Positions 45,691-57,879 are shown, counted from the first letter of the stretch. The stretch is DNA of 64,000 nt from Rhyzopertha dominica (GCA_025024175.1 QCXZ01000137.1:4836001-4900000); one strand, 5' to 3'. Notes: generated from the sequence alone by a model not told the origin. A program made the numbers and translations.

Positions 45691-46396
45691 GAAATTCTGT
45701 TTCTTTGATACATAAAACCGTAACCTTGCAATATGAGAAAATAGAACATATAGGGTAGTAATACTTTTGTAACTTTTCGGTCCAGTCTTAAATTGAGGGC
45801 GAATATAGGATCTTTTCCATTTTTCAGGACAATTCCACAATTTATTCATTGTTGAAATAAAAGTGATTCAGGAAGAAAGAGTGATGGAGTGCATAATTTT
45901 AAGAAATAAACTAGAATATCATAGCTGTATTTACAATTAATTGTTCGCTATAACATTGTCATTTTGAAAGGAACCTGCAAAATATAAGATATAGTTCAAC
46001 TTTATTCGAACTTTTTGTTTTTATAGCTAATAAAATTTCGAACATCAACAGTTTTATGTACTCGACAGTATTTGGTGAATTTATTATAGTCATCTTGTAT
46101 TAGTTTTTACCTTTGATCTATATCAAATTAAAAATGACAATGATATAGGATGAGCTAGCACATTTAACCTCGAATCCGGTAACTAAACTAATAAAAGGAA
46201 TGTGGAGTAATTATTTCAGTTACTGTTACCGATATACTTATATATATTTATATATTTCAAAGTAGGGTATAAATTAATATTTAATACTAAAAAGATTGAC
46301 TTTCAGAATGTGAAAATACGATGTAAAATTATTAAACTGGTCAAGATTTATGTAGTTAATTTATCATTTGCAGAATTAGCACCTGGACTTAAATGG

Positions 46397-46657
46397 CTAT
46401 TTTTTAATCTTGTCCATTACAAAATTTCCATGAATCGGCGACTTAAATATATCGCGAAATGTTAACCAGCTTTCATAGTGCTCGCAATTGAATTTGTAGT
46501 AGTTTGATGGTGGTAAACTATTATGATAAATTTCACCATTTGATTGGATTGGTGGGTTTGATAAATTGTTTGTTTGTAAAAAATCACCGATATTAGTATC
46601 TGATTGAATGCTGTAGAGAATGTATTTCGTTTGATCTTTTGATTCGAGCATTTGCAA
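46397..46657 (-). pseudogene. Pao/BEL-type gag fragment (tentative)
   Basis: An 86-codon open frame with SLPPSNYYKFNCEHYESWLT followed by FRDIFKSPIHGN resembles the LPK..LP.F.G.Y..W..F.D.F.SLIH.N segment conserved in gag proteins of Pao/BEL LTR retrotransposons. No LTR, protease or RT was seen nearby, and the resemblance rests on one motif. Confidence 0.45.
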
Positions 46658-46699
46658 TTGTTATATTTGTGTACTTTATTTTGGCAAGTGATTGGTTTT

Positions 46700-46885
46700 A
46701 TAGTAATTTGATTGGTTAAGTTCGAAATGAAGCATCTGCACAGCGTAGTTGATTGACATCATTTTCAAACACTTTGTAAAAATCAAAATTTCTAAAACAT
46801 TGTTATGTATCGCGGAAATTGCTTAAGATTATATGTAATTCTTCGTCTTTGACAAAGATTACAGGTGTAATCGAAACGTCAGACC
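46700..46885 (+). pseudogene. Penelope-like C-terminal scrap with 3' hairpin motif
   Basis: Weak C-terminal similarity (LKHCYVSRKLLKIIC) leads into SLTKITGVIETS, which parallels SLTKITKVIESLK at 13.07 kb. At DNA level CTTTGACAAAG, the perfect hairpin GATTACAGGTGTAATC (46857-46872) and GAAACGTC follow. Classified by the motif shared with the better C-terminus at 13.2 kb. Confidence 0.5.
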
Positions 46886-47888
46886 AATAATTTTTTGTCA
46901 GTGTTTTAAAACGACAGCGATCTTTCCGAGAAAATATTATCTTATATTATGGACGCTGAAAGCATTCACCCTCGTATAAGATTATACGTGTTGTTAATAA
47001 AGTGATCATTTTTAACTACTGAGATACTTATCCTAGTAAATACTTAGTTAGTCTGTCTCAATTAACAATAAAACTTAAGCATACCTAAATAATGCATTCC
47101 CAAAATAACCCCGACCGACATTTTTATTGTTACATACATTTGGATGTCTGTACTGATACGCCAATGGCGGCGTGTATTCCACTGAATGCGTATAGCAAAT
47201 GAACCGCGTCGGACTTTTGTTGATCCATCCGGAACGGTGTGCTTTGAAATAGGGGAAAAAAGTATATAGAACGTCTGTTAATGAGACATAATGGAAGGTG
47301 GTAGTCGAATAATTGAATTTTGAGCAAGAGATTGAGGTTCCCTTTGACGGGAGATGTTTGAACTGGTTCCAATTAAATTAATGCGTAAACAACGTTTGGA
47401 AAGTGATTTTTTTTCTTGATACTTCCAAGAAAACGGCGTGCCGCATCTGGATCGTTGTTTAATTCACCGAAGTATTGGTTTTCATAGTATTATATATAGT
47501 GTTTATGCTTTTGAATGCAAATTTGTTGTGTAACTTGTGCGATGAGCTAATGTTTATTTTCTTTGCAGGTGAGTGTCTTGACTTTTGGATGAAGTATCCG
47601 TCAGAATAGATGTTATATGGAGTTCGTAAGTAAATATTATGTACAGACTTTACTATGAATGGAACCAAGACGATATTTTGTTAGATACAGTTTTGTCTCC
47701 TCCGTAATATGAGAAATATGCTCTTCAAACACAACTCTATCTACCTTTCTGTCAAATGCCAGTTTCATCACTTGCAAGAGTTAGGAGCAGGTAGATTTGT
47801 TATTTATCGGTGTGCCTAATAAGGAACTTGATTTTAAACAAAACTTGCACCAAATAAATCTGTCCACGTCATGAAATTGTTTTCGATA
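46886..47888. other. Intron without recognisable gene
   Basis: Frames of about 70-80 codons on the minus strand at 47130-47372 and 47459-47668 resemble nothing known. Confidence 0.35.
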
Positions 47889-48650
47889 TACAGGGTGTCC
47901 CATTTTGTCTAGACAAAATTCCTCGATACCTCGAGCTTGAGAAACATTNGGGGCGTTGTCCTTCTTTTCGATGAATTTCAGAGCACAAAACGTCGGTTAC
48001 TTCAGCCGTCTAATGGCATGTTACCACGTCAGGCCAAAANATTATATTATCTTTATTGTAATGTGTATTAATAAAAGGAATTAATCGCTTCTTCACCTAT
48101 GTAGATAAATCTTTGAGTTCATAGAACCTTGGGAGATGAAAACGTCGGAAACGTTGCCGTTTTCGTCAATTGCCTGCCAAACAAGATATTTTTTTAAACA
48201 TTTGGCTTTGGGCTTCACTCCATCAGCATATTTTACGTCTATCTTCTTACACGCATGGAAATATTGCTTGCCAGGTACATCGTTTGGATCGGCAGCCACA
48301 TACGATTCATCGTCTATGATGAGAGTTTTTCGTAGCGTTTTCTAATACACTTTTCGACATCTTCTTTTGGCACGTATTTGGTCTTTGAAGCATTTTGGCG
48401 CTGATAATTTTGATTTTTGATTTGTTGAGATCCAACTTTATAGCTGCATTTCTCACAGAAGTCGATTGTGTTTTCGTAAACACTGTTTTTACCCGTTTTA
48501 TATTCCTCGGGGTTTTTTGGAACCTTGGACGTCCTGCACTTCCGGTATCTTCGTACTTTTTTATTATTCTGTAGATGGTGGTTCTTCTAACTCCCTCTCG
48601 TTTACCGTATTGCTGATAATGCTGAACAACTTTTTTTGCAAAGCTTTCAT
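47889..48650 (-). mobile_element. Tc-like transposon relic, copy F2, truncated
   Basis: The low-coordinate end TATACAGGGTGTCCCATTTT starts at about 47889. The transposase follows on the minus strand. The opposite end is missing because a non-LTR element begins at about 48655. Ambiguous n at about 47950 and 48040. Confidence 0.65.
48093..48640 (-). pseudogene. Tc-like transposase pseudogene (F2)
   Basis: Minus strand from 48640: FAKKVVQHYQQYGKREGVRR, TTIYRIIKKYEDTGSAGRPR (HTH region), a KTVFTKTQSTSVRNAAIKLD block, then in another frame IIDDESYVAADPNDVPGKQY (first catalytic Asp), CLKKYLVWQAIDENGNVSDV and FISQGSMNSKIYL, stopped before the second Asp. It belongs to the same broad group as F1 (LDDETY... 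/ GTINAEIYIK). Confidence 0.82.
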
Positions 48651-48654
48651 ATCA

Positions 48655-50196
48655 CACATCCTGCTTTTATCTTATTAGAATTTACTGAAAATGAAGTATT
48701 AGCTGCGTTAAAGCGAATTAAACTTAAGATGACAACAGGGCCCGATGGCATTCCTGCATTTTTGTTAAAAGACTGTGCACATATATTTGCCCGTCCTTCG
48801 ATTGTATTATTCAATCTATGCCTAAGGACGCGTATAATTCCCGACATTTGGAAACAGTCTAAGGTATGTCCGCTCCACAAAAAGGGTGATTTACGGGACA
48901 TTACTAATTCCAGACCAATTTCTATTATATGCAACTTTAGCAAAGTATTTGAGATACTCTTACATAACTGTTTATATCATAATGTATCTAAGTATATTAG
49001 TGTACACCAGCACGGCTTCATCAAGGCNCGCTCTACTNCCACCAATTTGGTTTGTTTTTCACAGTTTGTCGTTGAAGCTTTGGATGGTCATNTGCAAGCC
49101 GATGTGATTTATATATGTGATTCTCCAAAGCGTTCGATAAGCTGAATCACAATATTTTGTTAAACAAACTTAATCGCTTCGGCATATCTGATGCTTTGAT
49201 TGATTTGTTCAAATCTTACCTCCACAATAGAGTTCAATTCGTGGCACATAATGGATTCAAGTCCGGCGCATACAATGCTACATCTGGAGTGCCGCAAGGT
49301 TCTGTTTTAGGTCCTTTGTTTTTTATACTGTTTGTTAATGACATAACCGACGTTATAGACGTCAACATTTTACTTTATGCGGATGACCTTAAACTTTACA
49401 CTACCATACATTCAAGCATCGATTGTATTCGTTTACAAAACAATCTTGACGTACTGAATAACTGGTGTAGATCTAACGGAGTGCCTTTGAACATATGTAG
49501 CTAAGTGCAACGTTCTAACGTTCACATTAAAATCTGTACCTATAATATATGACCACGGTCTTGAGGGTGTTTCTCTGTCTAGACCCGATACATTTAACGA
49601 TCTTGGCGTAACTTTCGATAGCAAGTTATCTTTTATTCCACACATTCATAAAATGTGTCTTAATGCCAGTTAAAACATACGGCTTTATTTCACGTAACAA
49701 TCGTGATTTCTGTTATAACACATTAAAATTGCTTTTTTACTCATTTATTAGATCTAGATTGGAGTACGCAGCGGTTGTTTGGACCCCGTATTATATGCGA
49801 CATACAAATTATATTGAAAGTGTTCAACGAAAATGTCTAAAACTACTAAGTTTTAAACTCGACGGCGTCTTTCCCTCCCGAGGTGTTTGTCACAGCGATC
49901 TGCTTGAGAAACATGATATGTCGAGTCTTCAGACTAGAAGAGACCTTCACGCTTTGGTGTTTCTATTCTAAATTGTCAACAATTTACTTGATAGTGTTGA
50001 AATTTTGGGTTCTTTAAATTTTGTTGTGCCTAGAGTGTCTGCCAGAACATCTCACAGATTTTATCTGCCAACTGCCAGAACGAACATAAAAAAGCGTCCG
50101 CCACTATATAACATGTGTGTTCTATATAATTCCCGGTGAATAAATTTTGATCTTTTTGGTGGCAGCATCACTGCTTTAAAAGATATTTTTGTATGA
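48655..50196 (+). pseudogene. Non-LTR (jockey-like) reverse transcriptase, nearly complete RT domain
   Basis: Blocks in order: FTENEVLAALKRIKLKMTTG with PDGIP, VCPLHKKGD, SRPISIICNFSKVFE, HQHGF, a FDKLNH-type A block, SGVPQGSVLGPLFFILFVND (B block), LLYADDLKLY (catalytic YADD), NNWCRSNG, DLGVTFDSKLSFIPHIHKMC, SFIRSRLEYAAVVWTP and a C-terminal NFVVPRVSARTSHRFYLPTA ending at a TGA at 50194. Breaks occur near 49130, 49502 and 49970. The endonuclease end is missing; the truncation point abuts F2. Ambiguous n at about 49028, 49038 and 49092. Confidence 0.92.
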
Positions 50197-51418
50197 TTAG
50201 TTTTGTCGGTACGTTTTGATTAACTCTTACCCTCCTGTTGTGTAGTTGGGTGCAAATCTGTGTAGCAGTGTTATTCTTCATTGTTTTAAATTGGAAACTC
50301 ATACAAAAACACAGTTTAACAAACAAGTACCAACAATAATAAATGTTACAATGATAATTTAGTTTTATTTAAAGCTATCCACGATTTATTATCAAAATAA
50401 TCAACTTTCTCTCTTTTTAATGAGACAGCCTCTTAATTGGTTGAAAACCAGGGGCCAACCGCTTTTAGGCAAGATTTTATATGGTATCCCTTCTTCATAT
50501 TCTTTCATTGTGCAATAAATTGTAATTTGCTTATGTTTTGATTTCGATGACTATTGACCATGTCTCTTTCGACATCCGCCGAACTTGATTATAAATACCT
50601 CCACGAAGATGAATTTTATAAAACAGTATGGAAAGCAGCAACTAAAAACTTTTGCATTTTTTATTAGATGGTATGAAGGGCGACATTTCATTTCCTTGAC
50701 CTGTATTGTTATATGCATTTTTGTCACTCAATCTAAGCAATGAATTTTTCCCAAACTTTCTAATCATGCGTTATATTTTAAGCGCGTCTGATTGGTGTAT
50801 CGAGAATCAGTAAACATTTTATCATCGCTTGATATTATAATGAATCCGAACCAATCATTTTTATCTAAAACTCATCGATACGATAGGTGCAAATACAAAA
50901 CCAACCCACCAATAAAAACCGATTTTTTCGCTATCTTTCGCCAACCTCTCCGAGATAAAGCGTTCGATTATCATCTGATCGTTAACACCAGCTGCAGCTG
51001 ATGCTATGAAATTACGCGTACATGACAGTTTGACTAATTATCCAATGCAGCGTGATGCATTCGTTGTTCGGTGTTTGTTGAAGCACCCCGCCTACTTGAT
51101 TAGCATGAAACAGGCCGCCGCTTTTAATAAAAATTACGTGTGCTAAGATGCCCAGTTTTGCAATTAGAACCTCCATAAAGAGGCGTTGTTCACGTTTATG
51201 GAACGGAATGGTGATACGATGTATTAGCGAATCGTATCTGCGTCGTTGTGATGTAAAAGTGAGTCATTAGAATTTTGCTCTTGATGCTGGCGCGAACCTG
51301 TTTCTTGAAGCGTAGACAGTATTCTGTATGAATAAATTTACACGTCGTGTGGTAGTCTTATGTAGTGTCGATCAGAAATCATGATCAGTGTTTGTTGAAA
51401 ACTAGTGAGTCTTCTTTT
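50197..51418. other. Intron; 3' untranslated tail of the RT, then nothing recognised
   Basis: TGTTGTGTAGTTGGGTGCAA...AGCAGTG at 50236-50272 resembles the segment left of element D at 56740-56775. It is probably the 3' UTR of the jockey-like family. A GC-richer patch lies at 50990-51300. Confidence 0.4.
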
Positions 51419-51443
51419 AATAATAATAATAATAATAATAATA
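51419..51443. repeat. (AAT)n microsatellite
   Basis: About eight AAT/TAA units in a row. Confidence 0.95.
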
Positions 51444-51595
51444 GTGGAAGCGTATACAGTGATACAACACTAAATTTAAAACAATATGGGTATAATTAAC
51501 ATAGATTAGAAATCGGTTTAAAATATATAAGTAGAACACGGAATAGAATTCATTATAGAGACGGGTTTAACTGCAACTATTAAAATAAAGTCATA

Positions 51596-52410
51596 TTATA
51601 AAAATTCTGCATCGAATTTCATTGTCATTTCTGTTTTAACTTTGGCATGACAAAAGTTTACACTAAATACATCAAATTTGGAATCACCAATAGAATTATT
51701 ATATAAACGAAAACAAGACAGCAAAGCGGAATTAAAATGGTGGTGTGTATGGGGTACATAATAATAAAATGTTAAAGAGCACCTAATGTTTAGTCGAGGC
51801 ACCGCAAACCTAACTTGGCTTAGTAGAGTAGCATCATCAATACATCCCCCAATGAGTTTTTGCAAAAATATCAGACTGGATACAACTCTGCGAGCATTGA
51901 GCGAGTTCTCACTAACAGCGTTAAGAAGGATTTTTTGACTACAATGCCTTACAGGATATGAATTGAATTTCTTCAGATATATATATTTAGCGAACTTTCT
52001 GAGGACATTTTCAAGCAGTACAATGTAAATCTGGTGGTTAGGTTTCCAAACAATTGCAGAATATTCAAGTCTAGATCTTATTAGTGAGTAAATGAGAAGC
52101 TTTATACATTCGACGTTTGTGAATTCTTCGGTATTGCGAAACAGAAATCCCAGTAGTCGCATAGCGACATCACAGATATGCACGATATGAGGAACAAAGG
52201 TCAGACTAGTATCCAATATCACACCCAAGTCGGAGACTTGAGATAATCTTCTAAGGGAGTGCTTTCAATGTTGTAAAAATATCGAATGTGATGCATACCC
52301 CCGGAGAAGGTTATTTTCTTGCATTTACTTACATTAATCTGTAAACCGTCAAGACCATACCAGCCTATCAAGGGGACTATGTCCCCCTGCAGTGCCAAAC
52401 AATCTACCAC
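51596..52410 (-). pseudogene. Non-LTR RT pseudogene, C-terminal part
   Basis: Minus strand from 52410: VDCLALQGDIVPLIGWYGLD and GLQINVSKCKKITFSGG (just after the catalytic palm), a frame break near 52225, then LGVILDTSLTFVPHIVHICD, LLIYSLIRSRLEYSAIVWKP, YPVRHCSQKILLN, SLIFLQKLIGG and FYYYVPHTHHHFNSALL to a stop at 51596. The last 210 codons are uninterrupted. It is a sister of 41787-42470. The RT palm is absent. Confidence 0.92.
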
Positions 52411-53631
52411 AAGAAAAGCTGGAATGTCATAAGGCCGCAGATACTATTTGGTTTGAGCTTTTTTACAGCATGTTCAGTATCAGAAATATTTATATAGAAC
52501 ATGCTCAATACACTGAACGAATTATGTTACGAACGAACGAATTAAGTTATTACTATCACAACTGTATTATTTTACTTCAAATATCCTTTATTCCTCCGAA
52601 TAACTGGACACTTTTTATTTTTACAGTAGGTACATTTTCTCGGTGTTGAGTACTTACTCTGCTACCTTTATGGCATCCCTATAGGAAGATTCTTCCAACT
52701 ATACAAAGTAGACATTTTTTTACTCTTTTACCAAATTTGAATAACATTCCTCGCTAATCGTTCCCCACAGATGTTTTTTCATCTCAAAAAAACATTCGCC
52801 CTAATTTTACTATATCCATTTTTATTACTGTTTTCGCCGTTGTGAAAACAATTGAATTACCGTGAAGTTTATAAATAAAAACCTCTACAATAACATTAAC
52901 TTAGCAGAAAAGGACATGCTACCTTAATAGTAATCGATTAAGTCAATGACCCAAGACAAAATATCCGATCCCGCTAACGTTAACAAATGAATGCTATTAC
53001 GATTACGTATAGCATATTTCCAATCCTAACTAAATGTCACCAGGTCTCGCTTAATTGTTGGTGTTTATCAGGTTTTACAGAACAAAAAACAAGTTTCAAT
53101 TACAGCATTTGCTTTCTACAAATACTGTATTGAAATTCGAAGATTCTGCAAATTCGCCAAAAATTTAAATAGCAAATACGGAATTAAAGATCTCTTACTT
53201 GATGGCAACGATTTTCGTCTTATATACAAGGTCTGAAAGGGAAGATGACAAATAAGCTTTGCTCGTTGTATGTTTAGCATTATTTTGAACATTTAGGGAT
53301 AAGTTGGTTCATTCAATCTTGTACTACTACGGGATCGTACTGTGGATTTATGAGTAAATTCATTTTATTCAAAGAACTTGTGTCAAATATACTAAGTCTA
53401 ACCACAACTAGTTTAAAACACTACATACTAATTAGCATTAGCACTAAAAACAACACAAGCTTGTCAAACACCAGTTGATAGTGTAGATTACTTACATAGA
53501 TCCGCCACTTTAGAAATGTTAATACATGTTAAACGGTCATTTGAAACGAATTTAATGTTGTTCAATAAAAATTTTGGAAAAATCATGTTTCTTTTACAAT
53601 TTAAGCTTAATTGAAGCAAATAATTTTTAGT
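52411..53631. other. AT-rich intron, nothing recognised
   Basis: No coding or repeat structure could be supported. Confidence 0.35.
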
Positions 53632-53670
53632 GTCGCCAGGGTCATTATTATTCGTGAAACAACCTTTCTA
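53632..53670 (-). repeat. Solo terminus of the DD41D mariner-like family
   Basis: Reads GTGTCGCCAGGGTCATTATT then ATTCGTGAAAC. Its reverse complement (GTTTCACGAAT...AATGACCCTGGCGACAC) matches the left end of E3. No partner terminus was found nearby. Confidence 0.6.
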
Positions 53671-54660
53671 GATAATTGCATTAAATTAATCAAAATGTAA
53701 CTGTGACTACCTTTTGTTAAAATTAATTCCCAAAATCGTTTTAAGTAGAGTTATACTTTAGGGAGTAACGCGAATCCTGATGATACAGCAACAAAATGAA
53801 GATCTTATTTTAAAAATCAACCGTAAATCGTGATAAAAACCTGTAATGAGTGGGTTCAAATGTAATATAAAAAATGGCAAAACAGTTGTAGCAGAAAAAT
53901 TTTCAATAAACCATCCAATTTAATACTGCCACTGCTATCGTTCCTGATTCATTATCTCACAGGTCTCCTTAACATTATCATTCATACACACTTTTAATTT
54001 TCATTTCCCCAAAGATAACAACGAGGCAGGTCTTTATTGTTGGCTGTTCAACTAGGACGTAAACTTTTACGATCGTAATCTCTGTTTACCGCTGCCGGGG
54101 TAGAATGAACTTTACATAATGCGGATTCTTTCGCTAATTATCTTTCTCCGAAAAAAAATCAACGGGATAGGCTGGAGAATGCTTATAATCAACGATGAAG
54201 TGGACGTTGATCTGAAATGAAAGGGACTGGTATAATAAAGCGAGGAACGGGCCGCGGGAAACTGGAACGGGCTCTAAAAACTTGATATGCATCTCGCCTA
54301 CTTGTGTTCCCGATGAAGGTGTGTAAACGCTGCAGAACAAACAAGCCGAAAATACGTCCAGAGAGTAAACATACAATGGGTCTCCCAACAATTTTTCTTT
54401 AGGAGATCTGCTGTTACGCGTTTTATTACAGTCTAAGCTTAGCTAGTTAAAAAACACTAATTTAGTGTGATATTTGCGTCACTGTCCATAATATACCACC
54501 TAGTGCTGATCAATAATAGAAATACTAGGATACTCACTGAAGTAGCTTTCAGACTCAACAGCGAAACCTGCGTAATTATTAATGGGCTTATATGAAATCC
54601 ACATGGATTTACAAATAGTTTTAGTTTTAATGACAATACACTAATGTGTACAAAATATAC
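53671..54660. other. Intron; GC-richer segment at about 53950-54400
   Basis: Contains an 85-codon minus-strand frame (54134-54391) without known relatives and GATA-type TTATCTTT. Candidate regulatory DNA or chance. Confidence 0.3.
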
Positions 54661-54662
54661 TA

Positions 54663-56273
54663 CAGGGTCGCTACAATGGGGAGCCAGCAAGATATTTCAG
54701 GTTCTGTTCGACCGATTTTTCTGAAATTGTGCATGAGCCTATGGGTAATTAAGATGCATTTTCTGGAATTTTTTCAACTACGTGTCAGCTCTCGTTTCCG
54801 AGATATGGGCGCAAGTTGCATGTTTTTAAATAGGAAGGGGAAAGAGGGGACAAAAGGGATGTACATCATTGAAAAGGATACTTTTTCCTGATTTCAAAAA
54901 TGTATCACACTTGTACAATTTATTGCTTCTGAGTTGAGAAAACTGTCATAACAAACTTGCGTCTTGTATAAAAACTTCGGGATAAAAACTATATTCGTTG
55001 TCGCTAAGTAAAACAAAAACTCCAGGTGTCTCCATTTTCCTCGTGACTTGTGATAATTTTCATTGACTTTGTTATTTGCAATCGCAATGCCGCAGTTAAC
55101 TGAAAATGATTGCATTGAAAGAATAGATAGAAGGCGAAGTTATTCGGAAGTAGTTGCACTCTACAATGCAATTCAAGAAGATCGTGAACCAATTGTTAGA
55201 TCAACAGTTATTAAAACATTGCAACGTTTTGACGAAACCGGCGGTGTTAAAAATCGTCAAAAACTAGGATGTCCAAAGATTGCTACACATGAGGAAAGTA
55301 GCTTGAACGTCCTTTTATATGTGCAAGAGATTCCTAAGTGTGTAAAAATTTTGAAAAAAGAGAAGTTTCATCCATACAAAATTAACTTATTACAAGAACT
55401 GAGCGAAGATGATTTCGATCGTAGGATATAATTTTGCGAAACTGCTATGAACATGATAGAATAGACATAATTGCATCACATTGGATGGAACAAGTTTACA
55501 CATAACACCCTCAGAAAGTTAATGTCTGGTGTGGTATTGTCGGTGAGCACATTATTGGGCCTTTTTTCATCGATGGAAATTTGAATGCCGTCAAGTATTT
55601 ACAGCTCTTGCGCGAACACATTATACCTGAACATATTCGCCTGTTCCCTAATCGTGAAAATGCTGCGCGTCCTTCTGAACAGATATGGTTTCAGCAAGAT
55701 GGTGCATCGCCCCATTTTGCAGTCAACGTTCGTGGATATTTGAATGCGATATTTCCAGAGAGATGGGTTGGTAGGCGCGGAGCGATCATCGAATGCCCAG
55801 CATGTTCTCCTGATCTGACGCCACTTGATTTTTTCCTGTGGGGTATCTGGAAAATTTTTGGGTACCCGATCGCAATTAATTGATCAAACTAGACGAAAAT
55901 TATCACCAGTCAAGAAAAAATGATAATACCTGGCTTTTTTGTCCATTTTAGCTATAAAGAAAATTGTTTTCATTCTTTTCGTCCTTTATCAGGCTCAATT
56001 ATTGTATTTACACTTTTATCAACTTAGAAGCAATAAATTTTACAAGTGTGACGCATTTTTGAAGTCGTGAAAAAATATCCTTTTCAATGACGTGCCTTTT
56101 GCGCCACTTTCCATTTAAAAAATGCAACTTGCGTCCATATCTCGGAAAGGATAGCGGGCAGGGAGTTCCAGAATTCCAGAAATTGTATTTTAATTACCTG
56201 TTCACAATTTTAGAAAAATCGGTGGAACAGAACCTGAAATATCCTGCTGGTTCCATACTTTGTAGCGACCCTA
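54663..56273 (+). mobile_element. Mariner-like element with roughly 300-bp TIRs, copy E2
   Basis: TA on both sides. The left end is CAGGGTCGCTACAATGGGGA, and the right end reads in reverse TAGGGTCGCTACAAAGTATG. Matching blocks down both arms include GGATATTTCAGGTTCTGTTC, TTTCCGAGATATGG, CATTGAAAAGGATA and ACACTTGTA.AATTTATTGC. Sister of E1. Confidence 0.9.
55087..55883 (+). pseudogene. Mariner-like transposase pseudogene (E2)
   Basis: Opens at an ATG: MPQLTENDCIERIDRRRSYS, KTLQRFDETGGVKNRQK. About 15-20 residues are deleted between IPKC and VKILKKEKFH. A stop follows DDFDRRI. The region around the first catalytic Asp is deleted (MNMIE then HWMEQ). VNVWCGIVGEHIIGPFFIDG, NAVKYLQLLREHIIPEHIRL, WFQQDGASPHFAVNVRGYLN (second Asp) and SPDLTPLDFFLWG (third Asp) then run in frame to a premature stop at 55883. 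The C-terminal 60 residues present in E1 are gone. Confidence 0.88.
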
Positions 56274-56286
56274 TATACTCTAAAGG

Positions 56287-56640
56287 TGGATCTCAAGATT
56301 TGTGTAGGGAATTTATTGAAAATGCATTTGTGTGCACCATTTTCAGGGGTAATAGTCTGAAAGAAGACAATTGCATACTCACTTCTTTAACAGACTTCAG
56401 TGGCAGTAATGGTCCCTCATTCTGTAGTTCTTTCTCGAAGTATGTACCTTTTCTACTAGAATCTTTATGGTTGTCCCTATTTTCTGTAGCTTTGCTTGAT
56501 TTCATGTCTTCCTAGTTTCTTCTGGTTCTGTAAACAGCGTTTATGTTCATCGGTATCTTCTGATTGGAATGTTATTGTGTGTCCCTGTTCCATGTGGGAG
56601 ACTATTTCTGCTGTTACCGGTATGATTTCTTCCCTTTCGT
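56287..56640 (-). other. Unrecognised partly open minus-strand segment
   Basis: The minus strand reads EREEIIPVTAEIVSHMEQGH, TITFQSEDTDEHKRC, QNQKKLGRHEIKQ with stops further on. It looks like decayed coding DNA rather than random sequence, but I cannot assign a family. It lies directly right of E2. Confidence 0.3.
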
Positions 56641-56775
56641 TAAGCTATCTTGTTCANGTGATTATTAAGTATTAAACAGTAAACCTTAAAACTATGTGCA
56701 TTAGCTAAAGTCGTTTTTTTTTTGTTGTCAAAACCACATGTTGTATAGTTAGGTGTAAACTTGTACAGCAGTGCA
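56640..56775 (+). repeat. Probable 3' end of a non-LTR element, split by element D
   Basis: TGTTGTATAGTTAGGTGTAA...ACAGCAGTGC resembles the 3' UTR at 50236-50272. To the right of element D, ACCCATTAATAAATAAATAG (57820-57839) looks like the AT-rich tail of such an element. An n lies at about 56657. Confidence 0.5.
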
Positions 56776-57818
56776 ATGGGGTTGTTGCCCTCGACAATAA
56801 ATCGTTATTATAATACATGTGCGACTTTGCTTGGACCTAATACAGTTAGAGAAGCTGGCAATAGAAAAAATATTTTTAATGTTTTTGTATCTTATTTTTA
56901 CCGCCAAATTCAAATATTTCGTGATACGTCACCGTTCCTGGAGACGCACTCCGCTATTGCGCCGATACGCCGGATGCCCTGTTGCATGCTTGACACCTTT
57001 GTCGCTGTTGAACACGCGTATGTTCTGTGCCTTTGTACCTTTGTTTACGTTTTGGTTTGAGAACGGAGGGCGCGTTAAAGTTTTGTTTTTATTTACTTAG
57101 TACATTGTTATTCAAACATAAACTGTGCAAGATTATGTGAAGGGATCTTCGGACAATTTATCAAAAATTGACTTACACATGATTGACGAATTTTACATGA
57201 ATGGAAACTCGTGTCGTTCGATTTTACGCAAATTAGGCGATTTTGCTATTTAAAGGTTGCGACTTGAATACAATGATGTAATGGCAGCTATACATGCTGT
57301 AACTCAGGTTTAAACGAGTTTCCCTATTTAATAAATAGTTGTTCCAGTTTTAATATCACTTGAAATATGAACTTATCCTTCGGCTGCCATAAAATAAATT
57401 CTGTTTGCGATATATCCGCTGCAAGTTGTAATTTTAATTTAATATATTTTACGTTTTAATACTTACAGTGAAAACGACTAACAAGGAATCGCATTTAACA
57501 CATCCATTCGCGTGTAGGTTTTTATAATTCATAATTACGATTGCGAGTTTGAAATAACATGGCAACGCTGCTGCTCCTTCGATTTCAGAAACTTCATCTC
57601 GGCCGAAAGGAATGCCAGGATCAGAAAATGGCGTGGCAACATCACACAGTTACACCGCACTAAGCGCGCCAGGGAACGCTGACGTCAGAGATTCAAACTT
57701 TAAACATAAACAATCTTTTTTTAAGCATTAACTAAGCGCTTTGCAAAAAACAAAAATAACAGGGGTCTATATTTTTTCATGTAGATTCATTATCTGCAAT
57801 AAAAAAATGGGGGCAACA
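56776..57818 (-). mobile_element. Unclassified 1.04-kb element, copy D
   Basis: Inverted copy of 31476-32549, sharing both ends (ATGGGGTTGTTGCCC here; TGGGGGCAACA at the other end) and the whole interior with small indels. One 10-base deletion lies near 57020. No target duplication was found at this copy. Confidence 0.8.
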
Positions 57819-57879
57819 GACCCATTAATAAATAAATAGTCCATGCAGAAACCGCTATACCAGAACTGCATGATATATA

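Noticed and set aside
51419..51443. (AAT)n as the TAA-type tail of the 51.6-52.4 kb RT
   Set aside because: It reads ATT on the sense strand of that RT, not TAA, and lies 150 bp beyond its stop; treated as a plain microsatellite.
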